64,000 nucleotides of DNA from Corylus avellana. Lineage: Eukaryota > Streptophyta > Magnoliopsida > Fagales > Betulaceae. Of this stretch, positions 53,193 to 64,000 are shown one piece after another. The stretch covers positions 17,313,093 through 17,377,092 of the forward strand of contig NC_081542.1 of assembly GCF_901000735.1 (NCBI RefSeq), in the 5' to 3' direction. The notes under the pieces were generated by a model. It did no database searches. It saw only the letters and a list, made by a program, of their open reading frames with translations, and had not been told where the DNA came from. The first letter of the stretch is position 1; every line of letters starts with the position of its first letter. The translations under genes and the position numbers were made by a program.

Positions 53193-55447
53193 ATGGCTTT
53201 CTCTGTGATCAGGTCAAGAGGAACCCTAGTTAGGCCATCTGAGCAGACACCATCTGGAACACTTGATCTGTCAGTTATTGATAGATTGCCTGTCCTGAGA
53301 TGGAATACTCGAACGTTGCATGTTTTTGGACATGGCCCTGAAGAGGCAGCAAAAATTATAAGACAAGGTTTGTCGAGGGCTTTGGTTCCTTACTACCCTC
53401 TTGCTGGGAGGCTGAAAGAGTCGAGCAGCCAAGGTGGTCGGCTCCAAATCGAATGCTGTGGAGAAGGCGTGTGGTTTGTCGAGGCTTCTGCTGATTGTAC
53501 TCTTGATGCTGTCAATTACTTGGACGATGTTGTTTCCATCCCATCTGATGACCTTCTGCCTGACCATATCCCTGAAAATCAAGACATAGACCCACTGGTG
53601 CAGATGCAGGTATATATATATCCAATAATTAAGTGTTAGGAAATTAATTCTATTTCCCAAGACCCGTGAGATGCGAAAAATAAGAAGAATGCGGAATAAC
53701 AAAGATAAGTAATCACACACGACACAAAGATTTAAGTGGTTCGGCTTAACAAGCCTATATCCACTAGCGGATACAACCCGGAGAAAATCCACTATCAAAA
53801 GATGGAGTACAAAAATAATAAAAAGAAAATCACTCAGATCCCAAAGCCCCAATACACCCAAATCTCACTATCACACAAGAGAGATTATTCCCAAAATAAA
53901 ATACAAAAGACAGATGTACAAACTCTTCTTTTGTTGGAACGGATGGCGGCTGATCTCTATTTTCTTCTCTCACTCTGCAGCACCTTTTTTCTTCTAATCA
54001 CTTGTTTTTGGCTCCCCCAAAAACCACCAAGAAGAAAACACCCTTGCTGCCCTTGTACCTCCTTCTTTCAAATTCTCTCTTTTTTCTCCTCCCTTTGGTG
54101 CTTCACGTTTTTGGCACACACAAATTCACCTTGTGCTTTGTTCCTTATATAGAAGCTTAACTCTCCTTTTACATGTTGGTCTAGGACTTCTACTATAAGT
54201 CAAACAAGGAGTCCAAATACACATAGGAGAAGGTCTCTAAAACCCACATGCAAAGGAGCAAACCGATTGAACCAAGAACCTCTCCTACTTGAAGAAGGAG
54301 ACAAATCATTGGGTCCCACCATGACTTTTAATTCAAGTCATACTTAACATTAAGGAACCAATTCCCCTAGTACTTTGCTAAACAGTGCTATTAGCTAGAC
54401 TTTGAAACATTCTCAAAGAAAAACACTTAATAGTTTTTTTTCAGATTAGACGATAAAATACCCGATAAATGGTTTGTTAGCATGTTTTATTTGCAAAGAA
54501 AAAAAAATAACAGCAAAAGCTTTAACAAACAAATTTGCATCAATGTGTTTCAGGTGACACAATTTGCATGCGGTGGAATCGTGATTGGCCTCCTATTCTG
54601 CCATACCATATGTGATGGCCTAGGAGCAGCACAATTTCTAAACGCGGTCGGCGAGATGGCTAAGGGGTCTGAGCATCTGAGCACTATACCAGTGTGGCAG
54701 AGGGACTTTTTCCCACCTCCACCGGAAGAAGCAAAGATCATTGCAGCGGTAAACCCGCCGCCGCCGCCGCCCCAGACACCCAACAACAGACTAGCGCATG
54801 CCATCGTAGATATAACTCTCGGTCAAATCAACCAGCTCAAGCAAGAATTTCATCAATCAACAGGACAGAAATGCTCTGCTTTCGAAATTGTGGCTGCCAA
54901 CTTCTGGAGCTGCCGAACGCGAGCCATAAACTGGAAGCAAAATACACAACTCACGCTTGTCTTCTTCGCAAATTGCCGGCAGCTCTTGGACCCTCCATTG
55001 CCAAACGGTTTCTACGGCAACTGCTTCTTGCCAGTGACAATCAGAGCCTGGAGTGATTCCCTCGCCGGTGCATCAATCAGCGACGTTGTGGGTATGATCC
55101 AAGAAGCAAAGGCTACGCTTCCCACTGCGTTTGCCAAGTACATCAAGGCAGTAAAGGGTGAGTCAGTGGAGGAGGAGGAGGACGGAGACGACCCATTTGC
55201 ACCGCCGAGGGCCTACTCCACTCTGGTCATTTCGGAATGGGGACGGCTGGGATTCAACCAAGTGGACTACGGATGGGGCCCACCGGTCCACATCGTTCCA
55301 ATACGAGGGTCAAGCACGATACCTGTGGGCATAATGGGATCCTTGCCTTCGCCCAACAAAGGAGTGCGGTTGATGACATGGTGCGTGGAGGAGCCCCATC
55401 GCCAACATTTCCTCGATCAAATGATGGCTGCAGGCTGCAGTAAGTGA
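53193..55447 (+). CDS. BAHD-family acyl-CoA-dependent acyltransferase
   Basis: Two exons, 53193-53609 and 54554-55447, joined in frame (LVQMQ/VTQFACGG) by a GT-AG intron, give 436 residues, the usual BAHD size. The catalytic HxxxD motif is HTICD (156-160) followed by G. The family's DFGWG structural motif is DYGWG (377-381), and FYGNC (292-296) matches the conserved YFGN block. It should transfer an acyl group from a CoA thioester to an alcohol or amine in the cytosol. The N terminus VRPSEQTPSGTLDLSVIDRL resembles the benzoyl/taxane-type clade (clade V), but the acceptor cannot be deduced. An acidic run (EEEEDGDD, 345-352) sits in a surface loop, and a proline run follows residue 206. A solo LTR occupies most of the 944-bp intron. 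No defect is visible in the coding exons. Confidence 0.93.
53629..54354 (-). mobile_element. Solo Copia LTR (716 bp) in the BAHD intron, perfect TSD
   Basis: TTAAG at 53629-53633 and 54350-54354 flanks 53634-54349, which starts TGTTAGGAAA and ends CTTAACA. It contains GTGGTTCGGCTTAACAAGCC, typical of one group of plant Copia LTRs. Orientation is inferred as minus from the TATATAAGG on that strand. Without it the intron would be about 223 bp. Confidence 0.9.
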
Positions 55448-55478
55448 TCTGTAACATTAAATATTCTCAAAAAACTAT

Positions 55479-55993
55479 ATCCAAAAGAGAAGAGGATCTT
55501 CTCCAGCCCATTATAGACTGAAGAATATTCAGTTCATGGCTAAGATTTCAACTCAAAAATTTTATGGCCACAAATGAGGTACAGATCCCACTAATAAAAA
55601 TAATAACAAAATATTATTTTAAATTAAAAATAATTAATAAAAATTTAAGAAAAAAAAGAAAAGAAAAAAGAGAGAAGGGTGGTGGCCCTCAGCAGGTGTG
55701 GCCAGGCCACCATTTGGGTAGGGGTGGCAGGCCACCCAATGGCACCCGACGGTGGCCAGTCCTGGCTATGGGGGGTAGTTCATCCCTATCTACAAGGGGT
55801 GGCAGCACCACCCCCCAAACATTGAGATGCTTCGGCCACCGCTGGGCTGAGGTAGCCGGCCACCCAGAACCACGGCGATACGGGGTGGTAGAGAAGCTTC
55901 CCCATGGCCTTAAGGGAGTGGTGCGGCCCGCCTTTTGCAAGATAGGTAGCCCGGAACCATACCTTCTTTTTTCTTCTTTTTTATTAATTTTAA

Positions 55994-56042
<49 letters not shown>

Positions 56043-56215
56043 GGGATATGTGTTTCATTTCTAACCATAGGATTTATGAGAAAAAATCTTCACATATATA
56101 TAATGGGATATGTGTTTCATTTCTGGCCATAGAATTTATGAGAAAAAATCTTCACCATGAACTGGATATTCTCCAGTCCATTATGAACTGGAGAGGATCC
56201 AGTTGCATCCAAAAG
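55479..56215. mobile_element. Mutator-type MITE (719 bp) with 9-bp TSD next to the BAHD stop
   Basis: ATCCAAAAG at 55479-55487 and 56207-56215 flanks 55488-56206. Inverted ends AGAAGAGGATCTTCTCCAG and GCAACTGGATCCTCTCCAG continue for roughly 100 bp through TTCAGTTCATGG and TTTATGGCCA. The centre has a GC-rich GGTGGCCGGCCACCC zone (55678-55900), a TA microsatellite (55998-56040) and a 60-bp tandem duplication (56040-56160). It may provide the BAHD 3' UTR. Confidence 0.88.
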
Positions 56216-56216
56216 A

Positions 56217-58326
56217 ACGTGGAGGGGATAATTATTGTCATATTTTGGGTTGTTATTAATTGCATTACTCTTTGGGTTGTACTTCGTTTTATTGAATATG
56301 TTTCGTTCATGAGTGAAAAGCAGTAAAATTTACATATTCTTGGTGGAAAAGTATTTTTTGGTTTTTGGATTTTATTGAAAATCGTCAAATATTTTTTATA
56401 TTTCCGTATAATATGAAGAGACGTGAGAAAGAGATAGACACGATTGAGATCCATTGCAGTTGCCTTGCAATTTGAATAGACAATTATGAAAAAGCCCAGC
56501 CTTAGAACATTCACATCCAGCTCAACAAAGAAGTCATCAAATTGTTGAGCAGCTATAGTGCGGAGTAAAGTATATCATATATTAATAAAAAAATGCATTC
56601 TTTTATCTCTCCTCTAATAAAAAAAAACTATTTTATCATTTCTCTTCTATAAAATGAAAAACCAGTCTTCTTCTTCTCCCTCTTTCTCTTCCGGCATTAT
56701 TTAAGAACTTTTATTGTTAATAACTTGCAATAGAATGCTTTATTTTAAAACAATATGATGGTTAATAAGAAACGTGGTATTAAATGCTTCATTTTTTTTT
56801 TCTTAAATATGATGACCATTTGGAAAATAATTTTTTTAAAAAAATATGATAATTAAAAAAAGACAAATTTTAAAAAATATGACCACTAGGAAATGACAAA
56901 GTTTAAAAAATATGATCGTTGAAGAAAGAATATTTAAATGGAATAATAAAAATGAATAGCTAAAATGTTGAGCCGGATGTAGATACTTTTAAAAAGTTAA
57001 TAGTTAAAAAAGTAATATTTAGGCTAAATTTTGCTGAACCGGATGTGAATGCTTTTATAAGACTTTACTATATAAATAGATGTTGAGACAATGCGTTTTA
57101 AATGTTTATAGACACTTTGCCCTATTTTAAATAGGTTTTGTGTATACTGATTTGAAGGAAATTTATGTCCATCTAAGAAGATAACCTCCTCCCCCTCCCC
57201 CTAAATGAGCTTTCTCATAATTGTGAAAGTTAGGGGCAGGAGCCAAAACAAAATGATGCAGAAACAAGGGGAGATGAGCACATGAGCCCCTGGAAGATAA
57301 TGGTGAATAAACTGTGAAGCCATTAGGATATGCCATCCTGCATTAATCTTCTTCCCTGGGTACAATGCCAAGTCTGTCTAATGGGCCAACTTTGGTCGAG
57401 TCTGGGCTTGGTCAGAGTTTGGTTATTCCTCTAAAGTTACTTAAAATTGTATTAAGAACAAGGTTCAAATGATTTTTTTTTTTTAAAAAAAAAAGTCAGT
57501 CTATTAAATTAGGGTGAAGTAATATATATATATATTTGCACTGGCGTGCCACGCATGCCGCGTGCTGTGTATCATGGTCCATTAAATTAATAGACTGACT
57601 TTTACATGTATTAAAAGTCAGTCTATTAGAAAAGTCAGTCTATTAAAATTTATGTCATTAAAGCACATAAATTTTACATGTATTTTCAAAATTCACATGC
57701 TCTCATGACATATATCACTTTATATTATAATTGCATGTCCATACTTTTAAATATAGGTGTCATTTTAATAGATTAGATTTGAAAATTTTCCTTCAATCCC
57801 AATTTGTTTGATTTGTATACTAATCCTATTTTTACTAAAAATCGGATTCTAAAGTTCGAATGGGTATTATAAATCATTTGATTTGATTTGCAATGTTAAA
57901 CTATCATTTGATTTGCAATGTTTTTCTTAATTTTTTTAAAAAAATTGTAATTAACCTTCCAAATTTGGAAGGTTAATTAAATCAAATGAAAAAAAAAAAA
58001 AAAGAATTTTCTGCATCAAATAAAAAATTCAAAAAAATAAAAATAAAGAATTCAAATAAAAGTAGTTATAATACCATTTTCTTGGTAGCTATGATGGAAA
58101 ATTTTGGGAATATGAGGATGTGAATGTCAATAGGGAATCCAAATCCACATCCCACATATCCAATGGCCCCATTGAAGAAAGCAGGCGATATAAAAGTCGA
58201 CGACATGTTTTGCATTTCTTAGCTTTGCATCATGCCTGCTTGACAATCATACTTCCCGTTCACACCGAAGTCTGCAATTGGGAACCAAAATTGATGTATT
58301 TTGTTTTAAGTAATCTTGCTGTTTAT
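56217..58326. other. Intergenic, repeat-rich, no gene
   Basis: AT-rich with several partial dispersed repeats. TGAGCCGGATGTAGATAC and CTGAACCGGATGTGAATGC (about 56970 and 57035) are repeated motifs. The minus frame 56152-56514 overlaps the MITE end. Frame 58120-58419 has no known domain. Confidence 0.45.
57494..57600. mobile_element. Small hairpin MITE
   Basis: AGTCAGTCTATTAAATTA (57494-57511) is mirrored by TTAAATTAATAGACTGACT (57582-57600), enclosing a GC-rich core with GGCGTGCCACGCATGCCGCG. AGTCAGTCTATTA recurs at 57616 and 57634. No TSD was identified. Confidence 0.65.
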
Positions 58327-58781
58327 GTTCATTTTGAATTTGCTTGTAATCTTTATTATAGGTTCATTTTGAGTTTGCTTGTAATATCTATTATAGGTTC
58401 ATTTTGTGTTTGCTTGTAATTTATATTATTGGTTCATTTTGAGTTTGCTTGTAATCTCTATTATAAGTTCTTTTTTTTTTTTTTTGTTGCTTGTAATCTT
58501 TATTATAGATTCATTTTGAGTTTGCTTGTATTCTCTATTTAGGTTCATTTGGAGTTTCCTTATAATCTCTATTTTAGGTTTATTTTGAATTTGCTTGTAA
58601 TCTTTATTATAGGTTCATTTTGTGTTAGCTTGTAATCCCTGTTTTTGGTTTATTTTCAATTTGTTTGTAATCTCTATTATAGGTTCATTTTCAATTAGCT
58701 TGTAATCTCTATTAAAGGTTCATTTAGAATTTGCTTTGTAATCTCTATTATGTTTTTATGTTCATTTCCAATTTGCTTGTA
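58327..58781 (+). repeat. 35-bp minisatellite, about 13 units
   Basis: Units follow GTTCATTTTGAGTTTGCTTG plus TAATCTCTATTATAG with scattered substitutions and one T-run insertion near 58471-58486. Spacing is about 35 bp throughout. No protein frame spans the array. Confidence 0.88.
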
Positions 58782-58899
58782 GTTTGTCATATGGTTGTTT
58801 GCTGATGTAGATACAATCATACAATTATATTGAATTTTTATGATGAATTTTGTGTTTTTGTTCACTGAATTTGAATTTTTCGTGATTTTAATTTTAATT

Positions 58900-59325
58900 T
58901 TTTTTTTTTAACCATTAAACGAGCCTTTAATGGGCCGAGCCACACATTTTAAGGCTCGTGTGACCCTTTAATCGGGCTCGATAAACTGGACCATTCAACG
59001 AGCCTTAAACAGGCCGAGCCACTCATTTAAGGCTCGTTTGGCCCGTTAACTGGGCTCGGGCTCGATAAACTGAAAAGAAATTAACTCATCATTTTTGAGC
59101 TCGAGCCGAGTCGAGCCACTCGAGTACTCGACTCGGCTCGATTTTCCCATTCTAGTTAGCCCAAGCTCGATCTTGGGCCAATGTAGTTTCCAATGAGCCG
59201 AGTTCGAGCAATGGTTTTCTAGCTCGGCTCGAGCTCGAGACCGACTCGATTATTTCCCCTCTGTAATGAGCCAACCCAGTATTGGCAAAGTTCAACTCGG
59301 CTCGGCTCATTTACAACCTTAGATG
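58900..59325. repeat. GAGCTCGAGCC-rich dispersed repeat
   Basis: Two diverged units share AACGAGCCTTNAANNGGCCGAGCC and GGGCTCGATAAACTG. They are followed by CTCGAGCCGAGTCGAGCC and CTCGAGTACTCGACTCGGCT, highly palindromic sequence typical of non-autonomous elements in eudicot genomes. Class not determined. Confidence 0.55.
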
Positions 59326-59329
59326 GTGT

Positions 59330-60060
59330 AGTGTTCGTATTGGGACAATTGTTAGGGAGCTTACCCATTTTTTTGGTTTTTGTTTGTTTTTCTTAGGATC
59401 TTTGTTCCCTATTCCTTTCAAATCGAGAATGATTTTGATTCTCCCTTGTAACCCTTTTCCCCAATCAATTAAAAAAAAATTGACATATTCTTGGTTAAGA
59501 GAAAATGGTTGTCCTTTTTGTTACCAGATATAAGCCCTGTGTTTGAGGTGTAAAATATTTATTTGTCAGTTCTTTTTTCAATGTTTGTTTGCAACTTTAA
59601 TAGCTCGTTTAGTTTGCGGAATAGACCTTAAAAATGGTAGTCATTTTTTTATTTGGTCGGAACCTACTACTAGTAATAGTTATTCTCACTTACCAAGATG
59701 ATAGGAATAGTTATTCTTTAAAGAAACAAAAAACCTTTTTCCCAAAAAAAAAAAAAAATCGTTGAATTGATGTGTGTGGCCGGCCACATATTGGGATCCA
59801 CTTATTGTGAGAGAGTTGATATGAGACCCACTTATCGGAACATGTATGGATAGACCATAGACCCACCTACTAATTGTTGCCTTGTTGGGACATTTTCTGT
59901 CCAAAAAATGATTGATGCTCTTACTAGTTTGAGGTTAGCAAACAGTCCCTAAAAGAAGATATTTTTAACCAATTTATAATGGACCTATACGTGGATTTAA
60001 TCTCTACACCAATAAATTTGAGAAATACTAGGACTATCAAATCTTTTGCTAAGATGATGT
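59330..60060. repeat. Direct duplicate of 51222-52080 (empty-site copy)
   Basis: Same sequence as 51222-52080 with small indels but lacking the 149-bp LINE-tail insert, thereby giving the pre-insertion state. Confidence 0.8.
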
Positions 60061-60063
60061 TTA

Positions 60064-60150
60064 GTTTTTTTTTTTTTTTTTTTTTTGAAAAGAAATCAGT
60101 CTTTATTGCCAACAACTCAATGAGAGAAACAAAGAGTCTAGAGTGGTGAA
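60064..60150 (-). mobile_element. Possible short LINE 3' tail
   Basis: A T-run (60065-60086) followed by GAAAAGAAATCAGTCTTTATT, the reverse of a polyadenylated 3' end with AATAAAG. Flanking duplication not resolved. Confidence 0.45.
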
Positions 60151-60151
60151 A

Positions 60152-62660
60152 CTGTAATACCCCGAAATTTATACTTAGAATAAAGGTGATCTTAATATCA
60201 AGGATAAGGAGGATTTGCAATTTTATTAAGATTTATATGGAGTTAGGTAAATAGACTTAATGTGAAAGATGATGAAAAATTGCTAGTTATAATTTTAGTG
60301 GGTTATTGAAAGAAAAGTCACATTATTTTGGACACCAAAAATTCTATGAGTGACCTTAAATAAAACTGTTTTAAGACTTATAGAATGATGAGAAAGGAAG
60401 ATTTTAAAAGTGGTTTCATGATTTTTGGACACTTGTAGAAGGAGTTATGATTTTTAGAAAATTCAAGTGTCAAAACAGGAATTTCAGTCAAACAGAGGTA
60501 CAGGATTTCGAGGGAATTTTGAGGTACCAAAATGTTATCGGTTGCTATGATTTTTGGATATGTTTTGAATCTTTGAATGAGGAAAATTTCAAGCTAAATT
60601 TCGTGTCATTTGGAGTTAAATTGAAAGAGTTATGATTTTTCCAAGTTTAATAGGTCAAGATGTCGAATAGTTGAAATACCTGCAACTTGGAAAATTAATT
60701 GGATGGGTTAATGATGTCCGTAAGCCCCGATTTTTTGGAATAGGATCCTCTCCATTTTGAAGGGTATTGCATTTATTGCATTACCATTATTAAAAATTTT
60801 GGACAACACTACCCTTCAAAATGCACTAAATGGAGGAAATTGAGGGATTTTGAAATGGAGAGGATCCTTTTTCCGATTGTTTTGGGTATGTGGTAGTCAA
60901 AAGGTTTAGGTTCATTGAGGATTAATTATAAATTTTTATGATCACGTTTTAATGTAAATGCATGAGGATTTTAAAGCTTGACAAGTTACCAAGTTCAAAA
61001 TTACACGTGGCTTTGCATGAGAAGTTGCTTGGGGGCTAAGTTTAAATTCCTTGGTTGACACCTAAACTTACAGATGGCATACAGCATGCTCCCACTACTT
61101 TCTCGGTGAACACCTGGGCAGCTAATGTGTCAATCTTACTTGACACTTGTACTGGTTCAGCAGGTGGCTAGAGTACATGTGGGACAAATGTCCCACATGC
61201 GGCCAGCTTTTACATCTTATAAAGGGTAGCAATTTTCTCCCGATTTGCTCACAGCTCAAGTGAGCGTGAGATGAAGGAGAGAACCGGAAGAGGAGAAGAA
61301 AGAAAGAGGAAGAAAAAAAAAAGGAAGAAGAAATAAAAAATTTGAGAACTCTCCAAGGTAATATTTTCATATCTTTTATGGTATTTTTAGTATGAAGCTA
61401 AATCCTAATTTTGTAGTTGGAACTAAATTGGAGCTTTTAGTGTATGAACACTTGAATTGCTATTTGGAGAAGTTAATTATATCCATAGAAGTTAATGCTT
61501 ATTTGGTTTAGATGCTAATACGTCTTGTGATAATTAGAGTGATTGTTGTAAATGTTTCTAAGCTTTTGATATTGAGAGTAAGTTGCTAAATTAAATGGCT
61601 TAGGAAGATAGCGATATTATGGCTAGATAGACTTCTTAAGCGGTTAATTGTAGTCGGATGATTTTAAAGTAATAAGAATGTTATAACCTTGGTGTTTTAG
61701 TGTAAAGCAATTGGTTAAATTAAGGCCTTAGTGGAGTTGATTATTAAAATTCTATGTGAAGCATATAAATCAAGCATGGTAGGGTTGATGTCACTCTAAT
61801 ATTTTTGGCTAACGATAGACGATGGTAAGATAAAGATTAGAGTTAAGATCCTTAGCAACTAAAGTGATGCATGATTGAGACTTGAAAACGAATTGATGAC
61901 TAAGGTACTTTTTACCTCCGTTGTAGGAATTGTGAGTTGGATGCGGATTCAAAATAAGGGCATGCAATACCAGGTAAGGAGACACAACACCAAAAACCTC
62001 AATAAATTTTTATTATATATCTTTTGAAAAATGTTGGGGGTTTTATAAAGAATCCACTTACATGATTTTTAATTGCACTTCCTTCGATATTTTAATGACA
62101 AGTTTTATTTATTCATATGTCATTGTTTAAGAATTTTGATACAGTTACCATATTTCATGATTTATGCATGACTGCAATTATGAATGAAAAGAGTTCTCAA
62201 AGTTCATGGCACAAATGAGTTTACAAATCATATGAAATGTTATATGTGCATTCATGGCATAGTATACAGTTACAGATGAGTTTACAGATCATATGAAAAG
62301 TTATATGTGCATTCATGATTATAAATGTTTAACCCGAAACACGATTATAGTGACGATCGGTACTGCATAGGGTAGCATGGCAAGCACACTGAAGGACGGT
62401 TACGAGAAGGTGTGTGCTACCGGCCAAGTGGCCTTCACCTAGGGAAGTTCCTAACCTGGTAGCTCTACCCTGTGACGACAGGATGAGCATATAGGTCCTT
62501 CGGGACAAGCCAACATGTGCCGCTCACGGTAAATTTGTGATATCGCGTCAAAGGGTAAAATAGTAATTTTAAAAGAAAAGCAAAATGAAGTGCTTGCATA
62601 TCTCATAACTTACTTGCTATTCTTGTATTAATTGTCAATTACTCATTTTGCAACTACCAT
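60152..62660 (+). mobile_element. Gypsy-like LTR, interrupted by the CACTA end
   Basis: Begins TGTAATACCCCGAAATTTAT, a start common to long Gypsy LTRs of plants. A TATA-like CTTATAAAGGG is near 61217, followed by a GA-rich leader (61260-61340). No coding region is seen. Its right part ends where the CACTA terminus starts at 62661, so it is probably split. It also contains the small MITE at 60737. Confidence 0.55.
60737..60874. mobile_element. MITE with GGATCCTCTCCATTT ends (138 bp)
   Basis: GGAATAGGATCCTCTCCATTTT is mirrored by AAATGGAGAGGATCCTTTTTCC, with a second inner pair GAAGGGTA / ACTACCCTTC. The flanks GATTTTTT and GATTGTTT differ by one base. The GGATCCTCTCC core also occurs in the ends of the MITE at 55488-56206. 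Confidence 0.8.
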
Positions 62661-64000
62661 CACTACAACAATTTAATTTTTTAGTTACACTCATTTTTTA
62701 GTAACAGTGTTAACACGTTACTAAAGCGTAGTAACGTGTCTATAGTAACGTGTTTGACGGGTTGTGAAAGTGGTCGTGACCATTTTAAATTTAGTAACGT
62801 GTCAAATTCTGACACATTACAATTTGGTAACGTGTTATCAACTAACACGTTACAATAAATTTTGTAACGTGTAGATTCTAACACGTTACAATTTGGTAAC
62901 GTGTTAGAATCTGCCACGTTACCACACATGGTAACGTGGCAGATACCTGCCACATTACAACACATGGTAACGTGGCACGCCTACCACGTTAACGTGGTAT
63001 GTTCTACCACGTTACAAAACATAGTAACGTGGCAGATGCTGCCACGTTACTATGTGTGGTAACGTGGGAGATTATGCCACGTTACCATTTAGTAACGTGG
63101 CATAATCTGGACACGTTACCAGACGTGGAAACGTGGAACGATCTGCCACGTTACCATTTGGTAACGTGGAACAATCTGCCACGTTACCAAATTTGACTGA
63201 GGAATTTTTTTTTTTTTTCAATTTTCTCTGTTACAATAATTTTATCCGCTCGTTATACCTAATATACGAGTTACATATAATGACAATCCAATAATCTATC
63301 AATCCAACATCAAATATATCTATAAATTCAACATCAATCCAACTATCACAAATACCACAATCCAAACTATCCACATTTCAATTAACAATCCAACTATCCA
63401 CAAATACCACAATTTAATTCAACTATCCAATAGAACCACAATCCAACTACCACAAGTAATCCAATTACCACAAATAATCCAACATTAAATATATACACAA
63501 ATACTCGAACAATATTCCAGAATCCAACATTAAATAATCCAACACTAAGGTTATGCACAAATACAAAATATCCTTAAACAAACACTACTTCGACCAAAGC
63601 CGAATGAACATCATGATGACCATTATCTTCCGACTTCTCCGCACTAACTGCAAATAATAAAACAAACAATCAATCAGTTAATTGACATTTGTAATATAAT
63701 ATTATGAACTCCTAATAGATAAGCAATGTCCAAGTAAGTGAGAAAATTAACAATTGAATTATTGTCACATAATAACCTCGACATACATATTTGCACGACC
63801 TATGCATATACATATTTGCACGACCTATGCATATACATATTTGCACGACATACATAAACACATACATATATATGTACATATACATTTATTCAATGAGGCG
63901 GCTTCAACAAATATGGTAATATTAACTATGCAAAGCTCCAATCACAACCAAACCAACCAGGAACAGCAAAGTAGAATATTTTGAGTTTATAGATATATAC
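62661..64000 (+). mobile_element. CACTA (En/Spm) transposon end with subterminal repeat array
   Basis: CACTACAACAATTTAATTTT at 62661 matches the CACTA terminal motif, with a preceding CAT that could be the 3-bp target duplication. From 62700 to 63190 the hexamer-like TAACGTG/CACGTTA occurs more than 25 times in both orientations, the subterminal transposase-binding pattern of this superfamily. Beyond 63200 the DNA is AT-rich with AATCCAAC repeats (63268-63530) and a CATATTTGCACGACCTATG repeat (63785-63850). The minus-strand stretch at about 63590-63650 could encode SAEKSEDNGHHDVHSALVE, perhaps a transposase-gene end. The other terminus lies beyond the window. Confidence 0.8.

Noticed and set aside
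55564..55998. 144-codon plus-strand frame rich in G, R and P
   Set aside because: Lies wholly inside the GC-rich palindromic centre of a MITE; repeat composition, no domain.
58327..58781. CRISPR-like regular array
   Set aside because: Units are head-to-tail with no unique spacers, and this is plant nuclear DNA; it is a minisatellite.
62681..63196. Frames with repeated cysteine/valine/threonine motifs on both strands
   Set aside because: Translation of the TAACGTG repeat array of the CACTA end, not a gene.

Overview
The window is nuclear DNA of a flowering plant, almost certainly a woody or outcrossing eudicot. The evidence is AT-rich intergenic DNA, spliced genes with GT-AG introns, plant-specific families (TPK potassium channel, BAHD acyltransferase, secreted plant DUF protein) and dense nested Copia, Gypsy, LINE, hAT, Mutator and CACTA-type elements. 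Four runs of exactly 100 N (1312-1411, 11101-11200, 42821-42920, 48468-48567) are scaffold gaps of unknown true length. No CRISPR, operon or tRNA/rRNA gene was seen. Identities were judged by eye; no alignment or database search was run.

Layout. 1-1311: decayed Copia. 2126-3002: 5'-truncated LINE. 4461-7590 (-): intact four-exon gene for a secreted plant protein of unknown function. 9231-11100: Copia remnant whose LTR carries an hAT element and whose inside carries a solo LTR. 11687-11807 (-): probable first exon of a DIS3L2/SOV-like exonuclease gene that is otherwise missing. 14989-23468: an 8.5-kb element with about 2.16-kb inverted arms, carrying pieces of an STT3B gene (both arms) and a mitochondrial HSP70 gene. 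24422-25692 (+): intact TPK channel gene. 26978-35381: a stomatin-like (SLP) pseudogene whose stop codon was hit by a Gypsy derivative, itself hit by a gag-only Copia element; all junctions keep perfect target-site duplications. 36040-37725: TGACGTG-rich repeat and an hAT element. 37973-48467: inverted arms around a gap. 48683-49953 (-): second intact TPK copy. 50842-53192: MITEs and LINE tail. 53193-55447 (+): BAHD acyltransferase with a solo LTR in its only intron and a Mutator-type MITE 41 bp after its stop. 56217-64000: mobile DNA, a 35-bp minisatellite, a Gypsy-like LTR and a CACTA end that runs off the window.

The dominant structure is a large imperfect palindrome: 23469-25808 pairs with 48568-50842 and 37973-42595 pairs with 43905-48467, with N gaps at the centre and at the point where the right arm lacks the 12 kb found in the left arm. 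It is either a real inverted segmental duplication or two haplotypes scaffolded head to head. The two TPK copies differ at only a few codons. The remaining host genes (TPK, BAHD, DUF protein) have no evident pathway in common.
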